A stretch of 19,512 nucleotides of DNA from CAYJPV01 sp964396055 (GCA_964396055.1 CAYNDV010000084.1:1-19512), one strand, 5' to 3'; shown: positions 8,701 through 17,210, counted from the stretch's first letter. Notes: generated by a model from the letters alone, not told the origin. Made by a program: numbers and translations.

Positions 8701-8835
8701 GCGCAGGCCCGTGAACATGCTGTCGGGATAGGCCGTCGCGCCCTGCCGGGCGGCGGGCGCCTCCGTCATCCACCAGGCCCCCAGAACGAGGGCGAGAACG
8801 ATTGCTGCTGCCGGGCGGCATGCCTGTCGTCGCAT
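5719..8835 (-). CDS. Secreted Asp-box (BNR/sortilin-Vps10-like) beta-propeller protein
   Basis: The 1038-residue protein starts with MRRQACRPAAAIVLALVLG, a signal peptide probably cut near APAA. About ten Asp-box turns follow, for example TTDGGTTW, TTDGGKTW, TKDGGKTW, STDGGATW, SDDGGATW, STDAGKTY and TDDYGKTW, spread over residues ~70-680 as expected for two propellers of the sortilin/Vps10 type. A beta-sandwich-like stretch (GVPVDYYLKAAAEKVTVEILD, then VRVTAGPD) and a charged helical tail complete it. Such proteins are often labelled glycosyl hydrolase, but no catalytic residues can be assigned, so an extracytoplasmic binding or scaffold role is equally likely. The start at 8835 is fixed by AGGAGG 9 bases upstream. 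Its stop lies 13 nt from the convergent oxidoreductase stop, with no terminator visible between. Confidence 0.88.
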   Translation of the reverse strand: MRRQACRPAAAIVLALVLGAWWMTEAPAARQGATAYPDSMFTGLRWRSIGPARGGRSTAAAGSAARPLEYYFGATGGGLWKTTDGGTTWRAVTDKALKTSSVGAVAVAESNPDVVYVGMGETQLRGNIIQGDGVYKTTDGGKTWTHAGLAETMAISRIRIHPTNPDVAYVAALGNPYAASPQRGVFRTKDGGKTWDRVLFRDEKTGAVDLSMDPGHPDVLYAGLWEVNRTPHSLSSGGPGSGLFKSTDGGATWTELTKNPGLPAGVWGKVGVSVSPVDPQRVYAIVENENGGVFLSDDGGATWKLANDERRLRQRAFYYTRIYADTKARDTVYVLNTGFYKSTDAGKTYRTYRVPHGDNHDLWIAPNDPLRMINANDGGANVSVSGAESWTDQDFATAQFYNVFVTTHVPYHVCGAQQDNSTACVSSVGGGPLYDVGGGESGYIAPDPRNPDVFYAGSYGGYLTRLDRRTGRMRAVNIWPDNPMGHSSSDIRERFQWTFPIVFSPTDPSVLYAGSQHVWRTANEGQSWERISPDLTRHDPSTMGPSGGPITLDQTGVETYATVFTIAPSPHEAQTIWAGSDDGLVHVTRNGGVAWENVTPKDLPEFARVSLIEASPHKAGTAYLAANRYQRADRSPYVYRTDDYGKTWTKIVSGIPATDFPRVIREDRRKAGLLYLGTEHGIYVSFDNGAAWQSLRLDLPVTPVHGIVSTEKDLVIGTHGRSFYILDNAAILRQFTPAVAGAALHLFDPPDVTRSVDRGVPVDYYLKAAAEKVTVEILDAKGQVVNTYTGVAPKETPKADAPPSEEEFSRAPVARVPVAAGMNRFVWDLRYAGAKDFPGMIMWAASTRGPLAPPGTYQVRVTAGPDVQTQSFAVARHPGVAGVTDADLVEQFALASKIRDKVTAANEAVIRIRTVKDQVAERVKQWTATQKDKKLSPAAALGEALTKKLTDIEGEIYQHRNRSSQDPLNYPIKLNNKLAALQGVVEAGDGRPTTQSYAVFAELAAALDAQLAKLDAVLKADLAAFNREIAKKKIQAIK

Positions 8836-8844
8836 CGCGCGGGT

Positions 8845-8850
8845 CCTCCT
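8845..8850 (-). promoter_or_regulatory. Strong ribosome binding site deciding the propeller gene start
   Basis: On the minus strand this is a full AGGAGG, 9 bases before the ATG at 8835. It favours this start over the in-frame start at 8883, which would put 16 non-signal residues ahead of the signal peptide. Confidence 0.8.
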
Positions 8851-8892
8851 GCCGACGTGGTCGGGTCTGTCCGGAGAGCCCATCCTACCCGC

Positions 8893-8921
8893 TTGACGCG
8901 GGCGGGCGCCACTCCTATACT
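8893..8921 (+). promoter_or_regulatory. Sigma-70-type promoter of the homogentisate operon
   Basis: TTGACG (8893-8898) and TATACT (8916-8921) are separated by exactly 17 bases. Transcription would start near 8928, about 230 bases before the hppD start codon. The site lies in the divergent gap between the propeller gene and hppD. Confidence 0.7.
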
Positions 8922-9156
8922 CGGCTCACCGTCGAACAGCCCCTCGGAGCCCCAGCCCCGCCCCCCGCGCAACGCCAGTGGTGCGAGTTGGGTCAGGGCG
9001 GCGCCTGTGCGCGCCGCGGGTCGCGCCCACCCCCCTAGCTGCCCCCCGAGGCGTCTCCCGTGGATGTGCCGGCGCTGCCCTGGCTCCACGCCCGCGCGGC
9101 TTGCAGGCGGCCGTGGGACTGTGCCAAGGTGATACGAGGCACTCGCCCACAACATC
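8922..9156 (+). other. Long untranslated leader ahead of hppD
   Basis: About 230 bases separate the promoter from the hppD ATG. The stretch is C-rich, with short complementary blocks (CCTCGG at 8942-8947 and CCGAGG at 9046-9051). I find no convincing short gene and no riboswitch I recognise. A second promoter nearer the gene cannot be excluded, although no good box pair is visible. The hppD start lacks a strong ribosome site; the nearest GAGG is about 18 bases away. Confidence 0.4.
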
Positions 9157-10245
9157 ATGGCAACCAATCCTCTTCGGCTGAAGAGCATCCACCACGTCGA
9201 ACTCTGGGTGGGCAACGCGAAGCAGGCGGCCTACTACTACCGCGAGGCCTTCGGCTTCTCACAGTTCGCCTACGCGGGCCTCGAGACGGGCCGCCGCGAT
9301 GCGGCGTCCTACGCGCTGCAGCAGGGCAAGGCACGCCTGGTCCTGACCACGGCGTTCGATCCCGACGGCCCCATCGCCGACCACGTGCGGCGCCACGGCG
9401 ACGGCGTGCGTGATATCGCGTTCCACGTGGAGGACGCGGACGCGGCCTTTGCCGAAGCCGTTGCCCGCGGGGCGGCGCCCGTGCTGGCGCCGCGCGACGA
9501 GGCCGACAGCCACGGCGCGATCCGCCACGCGGCCGTGGCCACCTACGGCGACACGATCCATTCGTTCCTCTCGTACCGCGACTACCGGGGGCCGTTCCTG
9601 CCCGGTTTCGAGGCGCGGGCCGTGCCGGGACGGGACGCGGGCCTGCTGCGCATCGATCACATGGTGGGCAACGTGGCCCTCGGCGAGATGAACCGCTGGG
9701 CCGACTGGTACAGCCAGGTGCTCGGCTTCTCGCGCTACATCAGTTTCGACGACAAGGACATTTCCACCGAGTACTCGGCGCTGATGTCCATCGTGATGTC
9801 CGACGACTCGTACGCGATCAAGTTCCCGCTCAACGAACCCGCGGCCGGGCGCCGGAAGAGCCAGATCGAGGAGTACCTCGACTATTACCGGGGCCCGGGC
9901 GTGCAGCACATCGCCCTGCTGACGGCGGACATCATCGAGACCATCGTCATCCTGCGGCGCAACGGCGTGGAGTTCCTGAGCGTGCCGCCAAGCTACTACG
10001 ACCTGCTGCCCTCCCGCGTCGGCGAGATCGACGAAGCGGTGGCCACCATCCGCGACCTGGGCATCCTCGTGGACCGCGACGAGGAAGGGTACCTGCTGCA
10101 GCTGTTCACGAAGCCCGTCGAGGACCGGCCGACGCTGTTCTTCGAGATCATCCAGCGCAAGGGCAGCCGGGGCTTCGGCAAGGGCAACTTCCGGGCGCTG
10201 TTCGAATCCATCGAGCGGGAACAGGCCCTGAGGGGCAACCTCTAG
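9157..10245 (+). CDS. hppD: 4-hydroxyphenylpyruvate dioxygenase
   Basis: The 362-residue enzyme has the expected length and two VOC half-barrels. The Fe(II) ligands are visible as H168 (RIDHMVGNV), H251 (GVQHIALLT) and E330 (LFFEIIQR), and the C-terminal signature GFGKGNFRALFESIEREQ is complete. It oxidatively decarboxylates 4-hydroxyphenylpyruvate to homogentisate, the committing step of tyrosine catabolism, in the cytosol. It is the first gene of a plus-strand operon with hmgA, an unknown gene and fahA, 47 nt before hmgA. No aromatic aminotransferase or phenylalanine hydroxylase is in the window, so 4-hydroxyphenylpyruvate must come from elsewhere. Confidence 0.97.
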   Translation: MATNPLRLKSIHHVELWVGNAKQAAYYYREAFGFSQFAYAGLETGRRDAASYALQQGKARLVLTTAFDPDGPIADHVRRHGDGVRDIAFHVEDADAAFAEAVARGAAPVLAPRDEADSHGAIRHAAVATYGDTIHSFLSYRDYRGPFLPGFEARAVPGRDAGLLRIDHMVGNVALGEMNRWADWYSQVLGFSRYISFDDKDISTEYSALMSIVMSDDSYAIKFPLNEPAAGRRKSQIEEYLDYYRGPGVQHIALLTADIIETIVILRRNGVEFLSVPPSYYDLLPSRVGEIDEAVATIRDLGILVDRDEEGYLLQLFTKPVEDRPTLFFEIIQRKGSRGFGKGNFRALFESIEREQALRGNL

Positions 10246-10292
10246 GCCGGCCCGCCGGCCGTCCGCGCAACGAGCACACACGAGGCGCAACG

Positions 10293-11468
10293 ATGCCCAT
10301 CTACCATCAACTCGGCCAGGTCCCCCGCAAACGGCACGTGATCTTCCGCCAGCCGGGCGGCGCGCTCTACACCGAGGAACTGATCGGCAACAAGGGCTTC
10401 ACGGGCCCGGCGTCGCTCGTGTACCACGTGCACCAGCCGACGCAGGTCCTGCGGGTCGAGACGGTGAGCGCCCTCGACTGGATCGCGGACAACGAGCCCG
10501 CGTTCCGCCACCGCCATTTCCGGACGGCGCGCCTGCAGCCCCAGGCCAGCGTCACGGCCAGCCGGACGCCGCTGCTCTTCAACGGCGACGTGGCCCTGTC
10601 GTTCGTCGAGCCCCAGCGCGACGATGAGCACTTCTACCGGAACGCGCAGGGCGACGAAGTGATCTACGTCAGCGACGGCGCCGGCGTGCTCGAGTCGCCC
10701 CTCGGGCGCATCGTGTTCCGGCGCGGCGATTACCTGGTCGTCCCGCGGGGCCTGCTCACCCGCCTGCGCTTCACCGAGCGCCCGGCCCGCTGCCTCGTGA
10801 TCGAGAGCGCGGGCTACGTGCGCACGCCGCACCGGTACCGCAACGAGTTCGGCCAGCTCACCGAGATGGCCCCCTTCAGCGAACGCGACATCCGGCGCCC
10901 GGCCGATCTCGAGACCCGCGACGAGCGCGGCGAGTTCGCGGTGCTGGTGAAGAAGGACAACCGCCTCACGCGCGTGGTCGTCGATCATCATCCCTTCGAC
11001 GTCGTGGGCTGGGACGGCCACTACTACCCGTGGGCTTTCAACATCCACGACTTCGAGCCGCGCGTCGGCCGCCTGCACCTGCCGCCGCCGGTGCACCAGA
11101 CCTTCGAGGGCGACGGCTTCGTCATCTGCTCGTTCTGCCCGCGGCCGTACGACTTCGATCCCGAGGCCGTGCCGGTGCCGTACAACCACTCGAACGTGAT
11201 GTCCGACGAGGTGCTGTACTACGCCAGCGCCGAGTTCATGAGCCGCAAGGGCATCGAGTACGGTTCGGTGACGCTGCACCCCGACGGCGTGCCCCACGGC
11301 CCGCACCCGGGGCGCACCGAGGCGTCGCTCGGCCAGACGCGCACCGACGAACTGGCGGTGATGCTCGATACGTTCCGGCCCCTCAAGGTGGCGGCGGCGG
11401 CGTTGCCCGTCGAGGACCGCGAGTACCACCGGTCGTGGGTCGAGACCCGGCAGCCTCCGACACCATGA
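10293..11468 (+). CDS. hmgA: Homogentisate 1,2-dioxygenase (short bacterial form)
   Basis: The 391-residue cupin enzyme is shorter than the ~440-residue proteobacterial and animal forms. The C-terminal iron site shows as H299 with D305/E306 (NHSNVMSDEV) and H329-H335-H338 in TLHPDGVPHGPHPG; GNKGFTGPASLVYH near the start is also typical. It opens the homogentisate ring to 4-maleylacetoacetate. GAGG lies about 9 bases before the ATG. The stop overlaps the start of the next gene by 4 nt (ATGA), which points to translational coupling. Spacing of the first His and the acidic ligand differs slightly from the human enzyme, so which acid binds iron is uncertain. Confidence 0.95.
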   Translation: MPIYHQLGQVPRKRHVIFRQPGGALYTEELIGNKGFTGPASLVYHVHQPTQVLRVETVSALDWIADNEPAFRHRHFRTARLQPQASVTASRTPLLFNGDVALSFVEPQRDDEHFYRNAQGDEVIYVSDGAGVLESPLGRIVFRRGDYLVVPRGLLTRLRFTERPARCLVIESAGYVRTPHRYRNEFGQLTEMAPFSERDIRRPADLETRDERGEFAVLVKKDNRLTRVVVDHHPFDVVGWDGHYYPWAFNIHDFEPRVGRLHLPPPVHQTFEGDGFVICSFCPRPYDFDPEAVPVPYNHSNVMSDEVLYYASAEFMSRKGIEYGSVTLHPDGVPHGPHPGRTEASLGQTRTDELAVMLDTFRPLKVAAAALPVEDREYHRSWVETRQPPTP

Positions 11469-12357
11469 CCGCCCTGCGCACCCTGCTGGCCGGCGTGGTG
11501 GACTACGCGGGCCTCTTCCCGCCGGCGGCGCTGCCGATGCGCGATGCCGTGCTGCAGTACGCCGCTGCGCGATCCGGGACGCACGGCTGGATGCTCGGCC
11601 GTTTCGTCGTCTCGATCGCGCGTCTGCCGGAACTCGCTGCCGTCGTGGACCACCTCTCGGCGGCCGATCGCGCCGCGGGCCCGTGGCGCCTGAGCGGCCT
11701 GGTGGGCCCAGACGTGGACGCCGACGCCCGAGCCGCACGGGCCTTCATCGCCGGCACCGGCCCCGGCGCCGCCCTGACGCTGGACGCGTTCGAACTCAAG
11801 GTCGCCTCCCCCGGGGATATCGCCGCAGCGATGGCCGCGCTGCCCCCCGGGTGCGTCGTCGCGTTCGAAGTCGCTCCCGCCGCCGGCACGCCGGCGGCAG
11901 TGTTTCACGCGATCAGGGACGCCGGCGGCATCGCCAAGCTCCGGACCGGCGGCGTCACGCCGGAGGCCATTCCGTCCGTGGCCGTGGTCGCCGGGTTCAT
12001 CCGCGCGTGCCTGGCGGCGGGAGTGCCTTTCAAGGCCACCGCCGGCCTGCACCACCCCGTGCGGGCGGCCCACCCGCTCACCGACGAGCCCGGCAGCCCG
12101 ACGGCGGTGATGCACGGATTCCTGAACGTCTTCGTGGCCGCTGCGTGCGCGGCTGCGGGGACCGACTGCCTCGAGGACATCCTGATGGAAACCGATCCGG
12201 CGCAGTTCCGCGTCGATGCCGACAGCATCGGGTGGCGACACGTCCGGGTTCCGCTGGCCGTGGTGCGCCAGGCCCGCGCGACCGCCGCGCTGTCGTTTGG
12301 TTCCTGTTCGTTCGCCGAGCCGGTGGCCGATCTGCAGCGGATGGGGTGGCTGGACTC

Positions 12358-12361
<4 letters not shown>
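11465..12361 (+). CDS. Uncharacterised protein between hmgA and fahA
   Basis: The 298-residue soluble protein has no signal peptide, membrane segment or cofactor motif that I can name. Alternating strands and helices suggest a TIM-barrel-like alpha/beta fold: FVVSIARL, LSGLVGPD, FELKVAS, VVAFEVAP, IAKLRTGGVTPEA (K158), VPFKATAGLHHPVR (K190, H196, H197), then MHGFLNVFVAAACAA and SFGSCSFAEPVADL. The N-terminal DYAGLFPPAALPM also looks conserved. I recall similar uncharacterised proteins with the KATAGLHHP motif in other bacteria, but cannot name a characterised one. ATGA overlaps couple it to hmgA upstream and fahA downstream. Those neighbours make and consume the two acetoacetate isomers, and no GST-type isomerase is present, so maleylacetoacetate isomerase is a context-based hypothesis only. 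A regulator, hydrolase or aldolase is possible. Confidence 0.85.
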
Positions 12362-13679
<1,318 letters not shown>

Positions 13680-13680
<1 letters not shown>

Positions 13681-13714
13681 GGGCGTGGGGCGTGGGGCGT
13701 GGGGCGTGGGGTGT
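13680..13714 (+). repeat. GGGGCGT heptamer array (five units) at the end of fahA
   Basis: Four exact GGGGCGT units (13680-13707) are followed by one variant, GGGGTGT (13708-13714). The first base is the last base of the fahA stop codon. Four or more GGGG runs with 3-nt spacers fit an intramolecular G-quadruplex on the plus strand and in the fahA transcript. Confidence 0.85.
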
Positions 13715-13736
13715 TGAGGATTGTCAGGAAGCCAGA

Positions 13737-13769
13737 ATCAAGAAGCAAGAAGGGATCACGCTATCGCGC
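13737..13769 (+). repeat. Purine-rich heptamer stretch followed by a GGGATCACGCT motif
   Basis: AGAAGCAAGAAG leads directly into GGGATCACGCTATCGCGC (13752-13769). The same order, a purine heptamer array and then GGGGATCACGCTGTCACGC, occurs at 17059-17120 on the same strand, on the other side of the M14 peptidase gene. I read the two as copies of one dispersed intergenic repeat. Confidence 0.65.
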
Positions 13770-13811
13770 CGCGGGTGTGGCGTGTACTGCGCTTCAGCCC
13801 TGCCCCTAGAC

Positions 13812-13871
13812 GACGGGCGCGGGCGTGGCACGGCGGGGCTGAAGCCCCGCACTACTCCCGCCGCGCCCGTC
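13812..13871. repeat. Nested palindrome (outer 11 bp, inner 7 bp)
   Basis: GACGGGCGCGG (13812-13822) is perfectly complementary to CCGCGCCCGTC (13861-13871). Inside lies GCGGGGC-TGAA-GCCCCGC (13833-13850), a 7-bp stem with a four-base loop. A related half-copy, CTTCAGCCCTGCC, sits at 13792-13804 in the opposite sense. It lies between the convergent fahA and M14 genes and could end transcription in both directions, but has no adjacent U run. Confidence 0.6.
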
Positions 13872-13887
13872 CCGTTGAGGCGTGCGT

Positions 13888-13916
13888 ATTCTTGCTTCTT
13901 GCTTCTTGCTTCTGAC
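13888..13916 (-). repeat. AAGAAGC heptamer array
   Basis: On the minus strand it reads TCAGAAGC followed by repeated AAGAAGC units, about three and a half copies at a 7-base period. It is inverted relative to the short AGAAGCAAGAAG at 13741-13752, so the two flank the nested palindrome as an inverted pair. Confidence 0.7.
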
Positions 13917-13922
13917 CCGCCT

Positions 13923-16900
13923 CTACTTCTCGTCCAGCTTCCTCCCAGCGTTGAGCTGGTCGAAGTTCAGGATCGTATTGAAGACGAAGCCGTAGGTGCC
14001 CTGCGTCTGGCCGCGCCACATGGGGTTGTTGGCGAAGACGACGACGTGGCCCTTGTCGAGCGGCACGTCGACGACGGCCGGCCGCTGGGCAATCTCGGTG
14101 CCGTTCTCGATCAGCCCCGACACCAGCAGGTCGCGCGCGTCCCCGTAGCGCAGCACGACGCGCGGCCGCTGCGCCGGCGGGATCACGCCCATCGGATTGC
14201 GCAGCTGTTCGTCGGTGACCGGCGCGGCCTGCCACGGCTCCACGCGCGGCTCCTCGGGGACGACCACCGGCGGCCGGCCCTGCGGTGTGTCCGGATCGTC
14301 GGCCGTGCCGCGGCCCGTCGGCCGCTCGCCGCCGCCCTCGCCCATCGGCCGCCCGCCGCGGCCGCCGAGCAGGTTGCTCACGCCCATCACCAGGCCGGGC
14401 GCCGAGTAGATCGACACGCCGTCGCCGTACCCGTAAGCGATGGGGCTCGCCGCATCGACGATCTTCGATCGCATGATGGTGCCGGGCGCGCGCAGCCGCG
14501 TCGGCGCGGCCACTGACAGACCGGGGGTCATGCCGAACATGGCGGCGAACTGGGTCGTGTCGTCGGCCGTGATCAGGACCCCGCCCTTGCGGATGAACGC
14601 CTCGAGATTGACGAGGCCGTCGTAGCCGAGGCCGGGCCGGATGTCGTCGGTCGACGCAATCTTGCCGATGTTCGGCGTCAGCGGCGTGGTCTTCCACGGC
14701 AGCGGGTTGCGCCACATCGGCATGCCGCTGACGATCTGCTGCGCCCCGCGGCCCACCGGCGGGAACACCAGCACGTCGTACTTCGCGTTGAGATCCGCCG
14801 TCTTCGCGACGACCTGCGTGCTGATGTAGTCGTACGGCACCTTCAGCCGGTCGAACTCCATCCGCCACCAGCCCTCATCCTGCGTGCTGAGCCAGGTGTG
14901 CACGTAGCCGATGCGGGCCACCTTGCCCGGGTGGACCTTGACCGACGGGGCCGCCGCCACCGCGTGCGGCGCCAGGCCCAGTTCCGCGGCCGCCGCCTTC
15001 ACGTCGCCCTCGGCGGCGTTCTTCACGATGAACGAACCGCGGTTGAACTTCTTCCCCGCCGCCTCGAAGGGCTCCTCGGCGATGTCGAACGCGGCGGCCT
15101 TGAGGCGGTAGCGGAACGCCAGCAACGACGGGTCGGCGTCGTTGTTGACGATGAACACGCCGCCCGTGCCCGTGATGGCGCTCGGCGCCTTCACGTCGGC
15201 CACCTTCTCCATGGCCGCGTCGAGCACCTTCGCGTCGGTGACGCGCACCACCTGGACGTTGAACACCTCGCCGAAGGTCCAGCCGGTGTCGTCGTACGGC
15301 CGCCGCTGCGGGTCGCTTGGGCTCCAGTACTGGTAGTCGAGCAGCGCGTCAGCGATGCGGCTGTACGGCTGGTCCATGCGGATGACGTAGCTGCCGGCCG
15401 GGAACGTCTTCGTCTCGGTCGCGGGTTTCTCGTCCTTCTTCTCTGCCGGCGGCGCCGCGGGTTTCTCGCCGCCCGGGCGGCCGGCGCCCTCGGGCGTCTT
15501 CTTCTTCGCCGGCAGCGTCACGGTGAACGCCGCCGTGGCGCGTGAGATCTCCACGGCCTGCCGCTGCAGCACGCGCAGCAGCTCCGCCTGGGCCCCCGGG
15601 CGCGCATCGTCGGCCGGGAAGACGTAAGCAGCCGGCCCCTCGTTCTTGGGCTTCAGGACCGACCGTTTGCTCTTCAGGTAGAAGTTCTTCAGGAACAGCT
15701 TGCTGTTGTCCGAGAAATACGAGAGCGCCGTCAGCAGGCCCGTGATCGTGTAGTTGTTGTTGTTGCGCTGCGACCACTTCGCCTTTGGCAACGGCGGGTT
15801 CTGCTTGTACCACGTCCGCGCGTAGTCGCCAGGCTGCAGCTTGCGCTCCACCGTGTCGGCCCCGGCGTTGCCGAACGTCTCGTACAGCCGGCTGATGCCG
15901 TTGTGCATCGCGCCGATGAACATCAGGTAGCCGGGCGACCACGTGTCGAACGTGCCATGGGTGAAGGCGCCGGGCATCCCGAACTTGGTCAGCTCGGCCA
16001 TGTTGTGCCAGCCCAGCAACTGCCACTCGTCGGTCAGGATCGGGTCCACCCACGCGTTGTAGGGCCCGTCGCCCACCGTATTGTCGTAGAGGTACGGCAC
16101 CGACTCGTGCAAATCGTGCAGCACCTGCACCTTGTGCTCGACGACGAGGTTGATCACGTTGCGCGTCAGCGCCAGCGTGGCCGCCATCGCGTCGCGGTTG
16201 TTGTCGTGGACGACGTATTTGCCCCAATAGACGGTGCCGGGCCAGGTGGCGTCGGGGTTGGCCAGGTGCCACTTGTAGACATCCACGTGCCGGTCGCGGC
16301 CGTCGGTCTCGAGCACCGGCGTGATCAGCGTGATGACGTTCGAGCGGATGGCCTTGATGTACGGGCTGTCGTCCACCACGAGGCGGTACGCCAGTTCCAT
16401 GAGGGTGGTGGGCGCACCGGTTTCGGGCGAGTGCAGCGCGCCCGCGATGTAGTACACGGGCACGCTGCCCTGCACCAGCCGGTCAGCCTCCCCATCGTCC
16501 AGGTTGATGGTCCGCGGATCGGCAAGCTTCGCGAGCCTGGCCCGATTCTCCATCATCTTCGCCATCACCGGCTCGGCGGCGATGGCGACGGCGATCATCT
16601 CGCGGCCTTCCTCGGACCTGCCCATCGAGAAGACCTTCACGCGCCCGGGGGCCGCCTTCTCGAGCATCCGCATGTACTCGTGCACCTCGGCGGTGTACGG
16701 CAGCTTGCCCGGGGCGCCCGCCACGTCGCCGAGAACCGCCTTCGGGGTCGGGACGGTCTTTGACGCGGGCAGGTAGTCCACCAGCGGCGAGAGGAAGAAG
16801 GGCTCGGTCGTGTATTCCTTGATCTTCTTCGTGTACTCCTCGTCGATCGGCTGCTTCGGATCGCGGGCGTACTTGTTCGGCTGGGCGGTGACGGACAGGC

Positions 16901-16958
16901 TGGCGGCCACCGCCAGCACGCACGCCAGGCCCCAACGGACCATGCGGCCATGAGTCAT
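13923..16958 (-). CDS. Secreted M14-family zinc carboxypeptidase with C-terminal GATase-like domain
   Basis: The 1011-residue protein starts with a signal peptide (VRWGLACVLAVAASLSVTAQ). The M14 domain spans about residues 85-400: H176 and E179 in ALHSPETGAP are the HxxE zinc ligands, R255 in DNNRDA fits the substrate-binding Arg, and H284 in LHDLHES is the third ligand. A Lys/Pro/Glu-rich linker (about 480-515) separates it from a C-terminal half with YDVLVFPPVG and LEAFIRKGGVLITADD, reminiscent of class I glutamine-amidotransferase-like (ThuA-type) folds. The family removes C-terminal residues from peptides; a role in extracellular peptide use is inferred. I cannot place the catalytic Glu with certainty. 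GAGGA lies 6 bases before the chosen ATG. Repeat-rich gaps flank the gene on both sides. Confidence 0.9.
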   Translation of the reverse strand: MTHGRMVRWGLACVLAVAASLSVTAQPNKYARDPKQPIDEEYTKKIKEYTTEPFFLSPLVDYLPASKTVPTPKAVLGDVAGAPGKLPYTAEVHEYMRMLEKAAPGRVKVFSMGRSEEGREMIAVAIAAEPVMAKMMENRARLAKLADPRTINLDDGEADRLVQGSVPVYYIAGALHSPETGAPTTLMELAYRLVVDDSPYIKAIRSNVITLITPVLETDGRDRHVDVYKWHLANPDATWPGTVYWGKYVVHDNNRDAMAATLALTRNVINLVVEHKVQVLHDLHESVPYLYDNTVGDGPYNAWVDPILTDEWQLLGWHNMAELTKFGMPGAFTHGTFDTWSPGYLMFIGAMHNGISRLYETFGNAGADTVERKLQPGDYARTWYKQNPPLPKAKWSQRNNNNYTITGLLTALSYFSDNSKLFLKNFYLKSKRSVLKPKNEGPAAYVFPADDARPGAQAELLRVLQRQAVEISRATAAFTVTLPAKKKTPEGAGRPGGEKPAAPPAEKKDEKPATETKTFPAGSYVIRMDQPYSRIADALLDYQYWSPSDPQRRPYDDTGWTFGEVFNVQVVRVTDAKVLDAAMEKVADVKAPSAITGTGGVFIVNNDADPSLLAFRYRLKAAAFDIAEEPFEAAGKKFNRGSFIVKNAAEGDVKAAAAELGLAPHAVAAAPSVKVHPGKVARIGYVHTWLSTQDEGWWRMEFDRLKVPYDYISTQVVAKTADLNAKYDVLVFPPVGRGAQQIVSGMPMWRNPLPWKTTPLTPNIGKIASTDDIRPGLGYDGLVNLEAFIRKGGVLITADDTTQFAAMFGMTPGLSVAAPTRLRAPGTIMRSKIVDAASPIAYGYGDGVSIYSAPGLVMGVSNLLGGRGGRPMGEGGGERPTGRGTADDPDTPQGRPPVVVPEEPRVEPWQAAPVTDEQLRNPMGVIPPAQRPRVVLRYGDARDLLVSGLIENGTEIAQRPAVVDVPLDKGHVVVFANNPMWRGQTQGTYGFVFNTILNFDQLNAGRKLDEK

Positions 16959-17058
16959 GGAAGTTCCTCGGTGGCGGGCCTGCCCCGCCGGGCAATCAGA
17001 AGGCGTCAGCCGCGTCGCCGCGGCACGTGGGGGGCATCTTACTCGGGGCGGGGGGCTA
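16959..17058. other. Upstream region of the M14 gene
   Basis: This stretch holds the ribosome site (GAGGA) and presumably the promoter of the M14 gene. On the minus strand TAAGAT (17041-17036) is a possible -10 box, but no acceptable -35 precedes it. Nothing here resembles a gene. Confidence 0.3.
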
Positions 17059-17120
17059 GGGGAAGAAGACAGAAGACAGAAGACGGAAGACGGAAGGAAG
17101 AGGGGATCACGCTGTCACGC
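17059..17120 (+). repeat. Purine heptamer array followed by a GGGGATCACGCT motif
   Basis: From 17063, AAGAC-type heptamers repeat (AGAAGAC twice, then GGAAGAC units and a shortened unit), giving an almost unbroken purine run to 17106. GGGGATCACGCTGTCACGC (17102-17120) follows and matches the motif at 13752-13769. The TCACGCTG unit is itself doubled here. Confidence 0.75.
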
Positions 17121-17127
17121 TGCCCCA

Positions 17128-17210
17128 GGCCGAACGGCCGAGAGCCGAACGGCCCAACGGCCTGTCCTCGCCGAACGGCCCAAGGCCGAACGGCCCAACG
17201 GCCTGTCCTC
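17128..17210 (-). repeat. GGCCGTTCGGC-type repeats at the end of the TIR gene
   Basis: A 26-base unit is present in two exact copies 41 bases apart (17144-17169 and 17185-17210). Several further GCCGAACGGCC cores lie between and before them. Each core can fold (GGCCG-AA-CGGCC). The last copy overlaps the TIR gene's stop codon. The series of small hairpins could end or stabilise that transcript. Confidence 0.75.

Noticed and set aside
5719..8835. Confident glycoside hydrolase assignment for the propeller protein
   Set aside because: Asp-box repeats define a fold, not an activity; no sialidase Arg triad or acid/base pair could be identified.
7222..9132. Long plus-strand open frame (636 codons) antisense to the propeller gene
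   Set aside because: It has low-complexity Arg/Val/Gly/His composition and no domain pattern, and it runs across the propeller gene's ribosome site and the hppD promoter. It is a complement-strand shadow.
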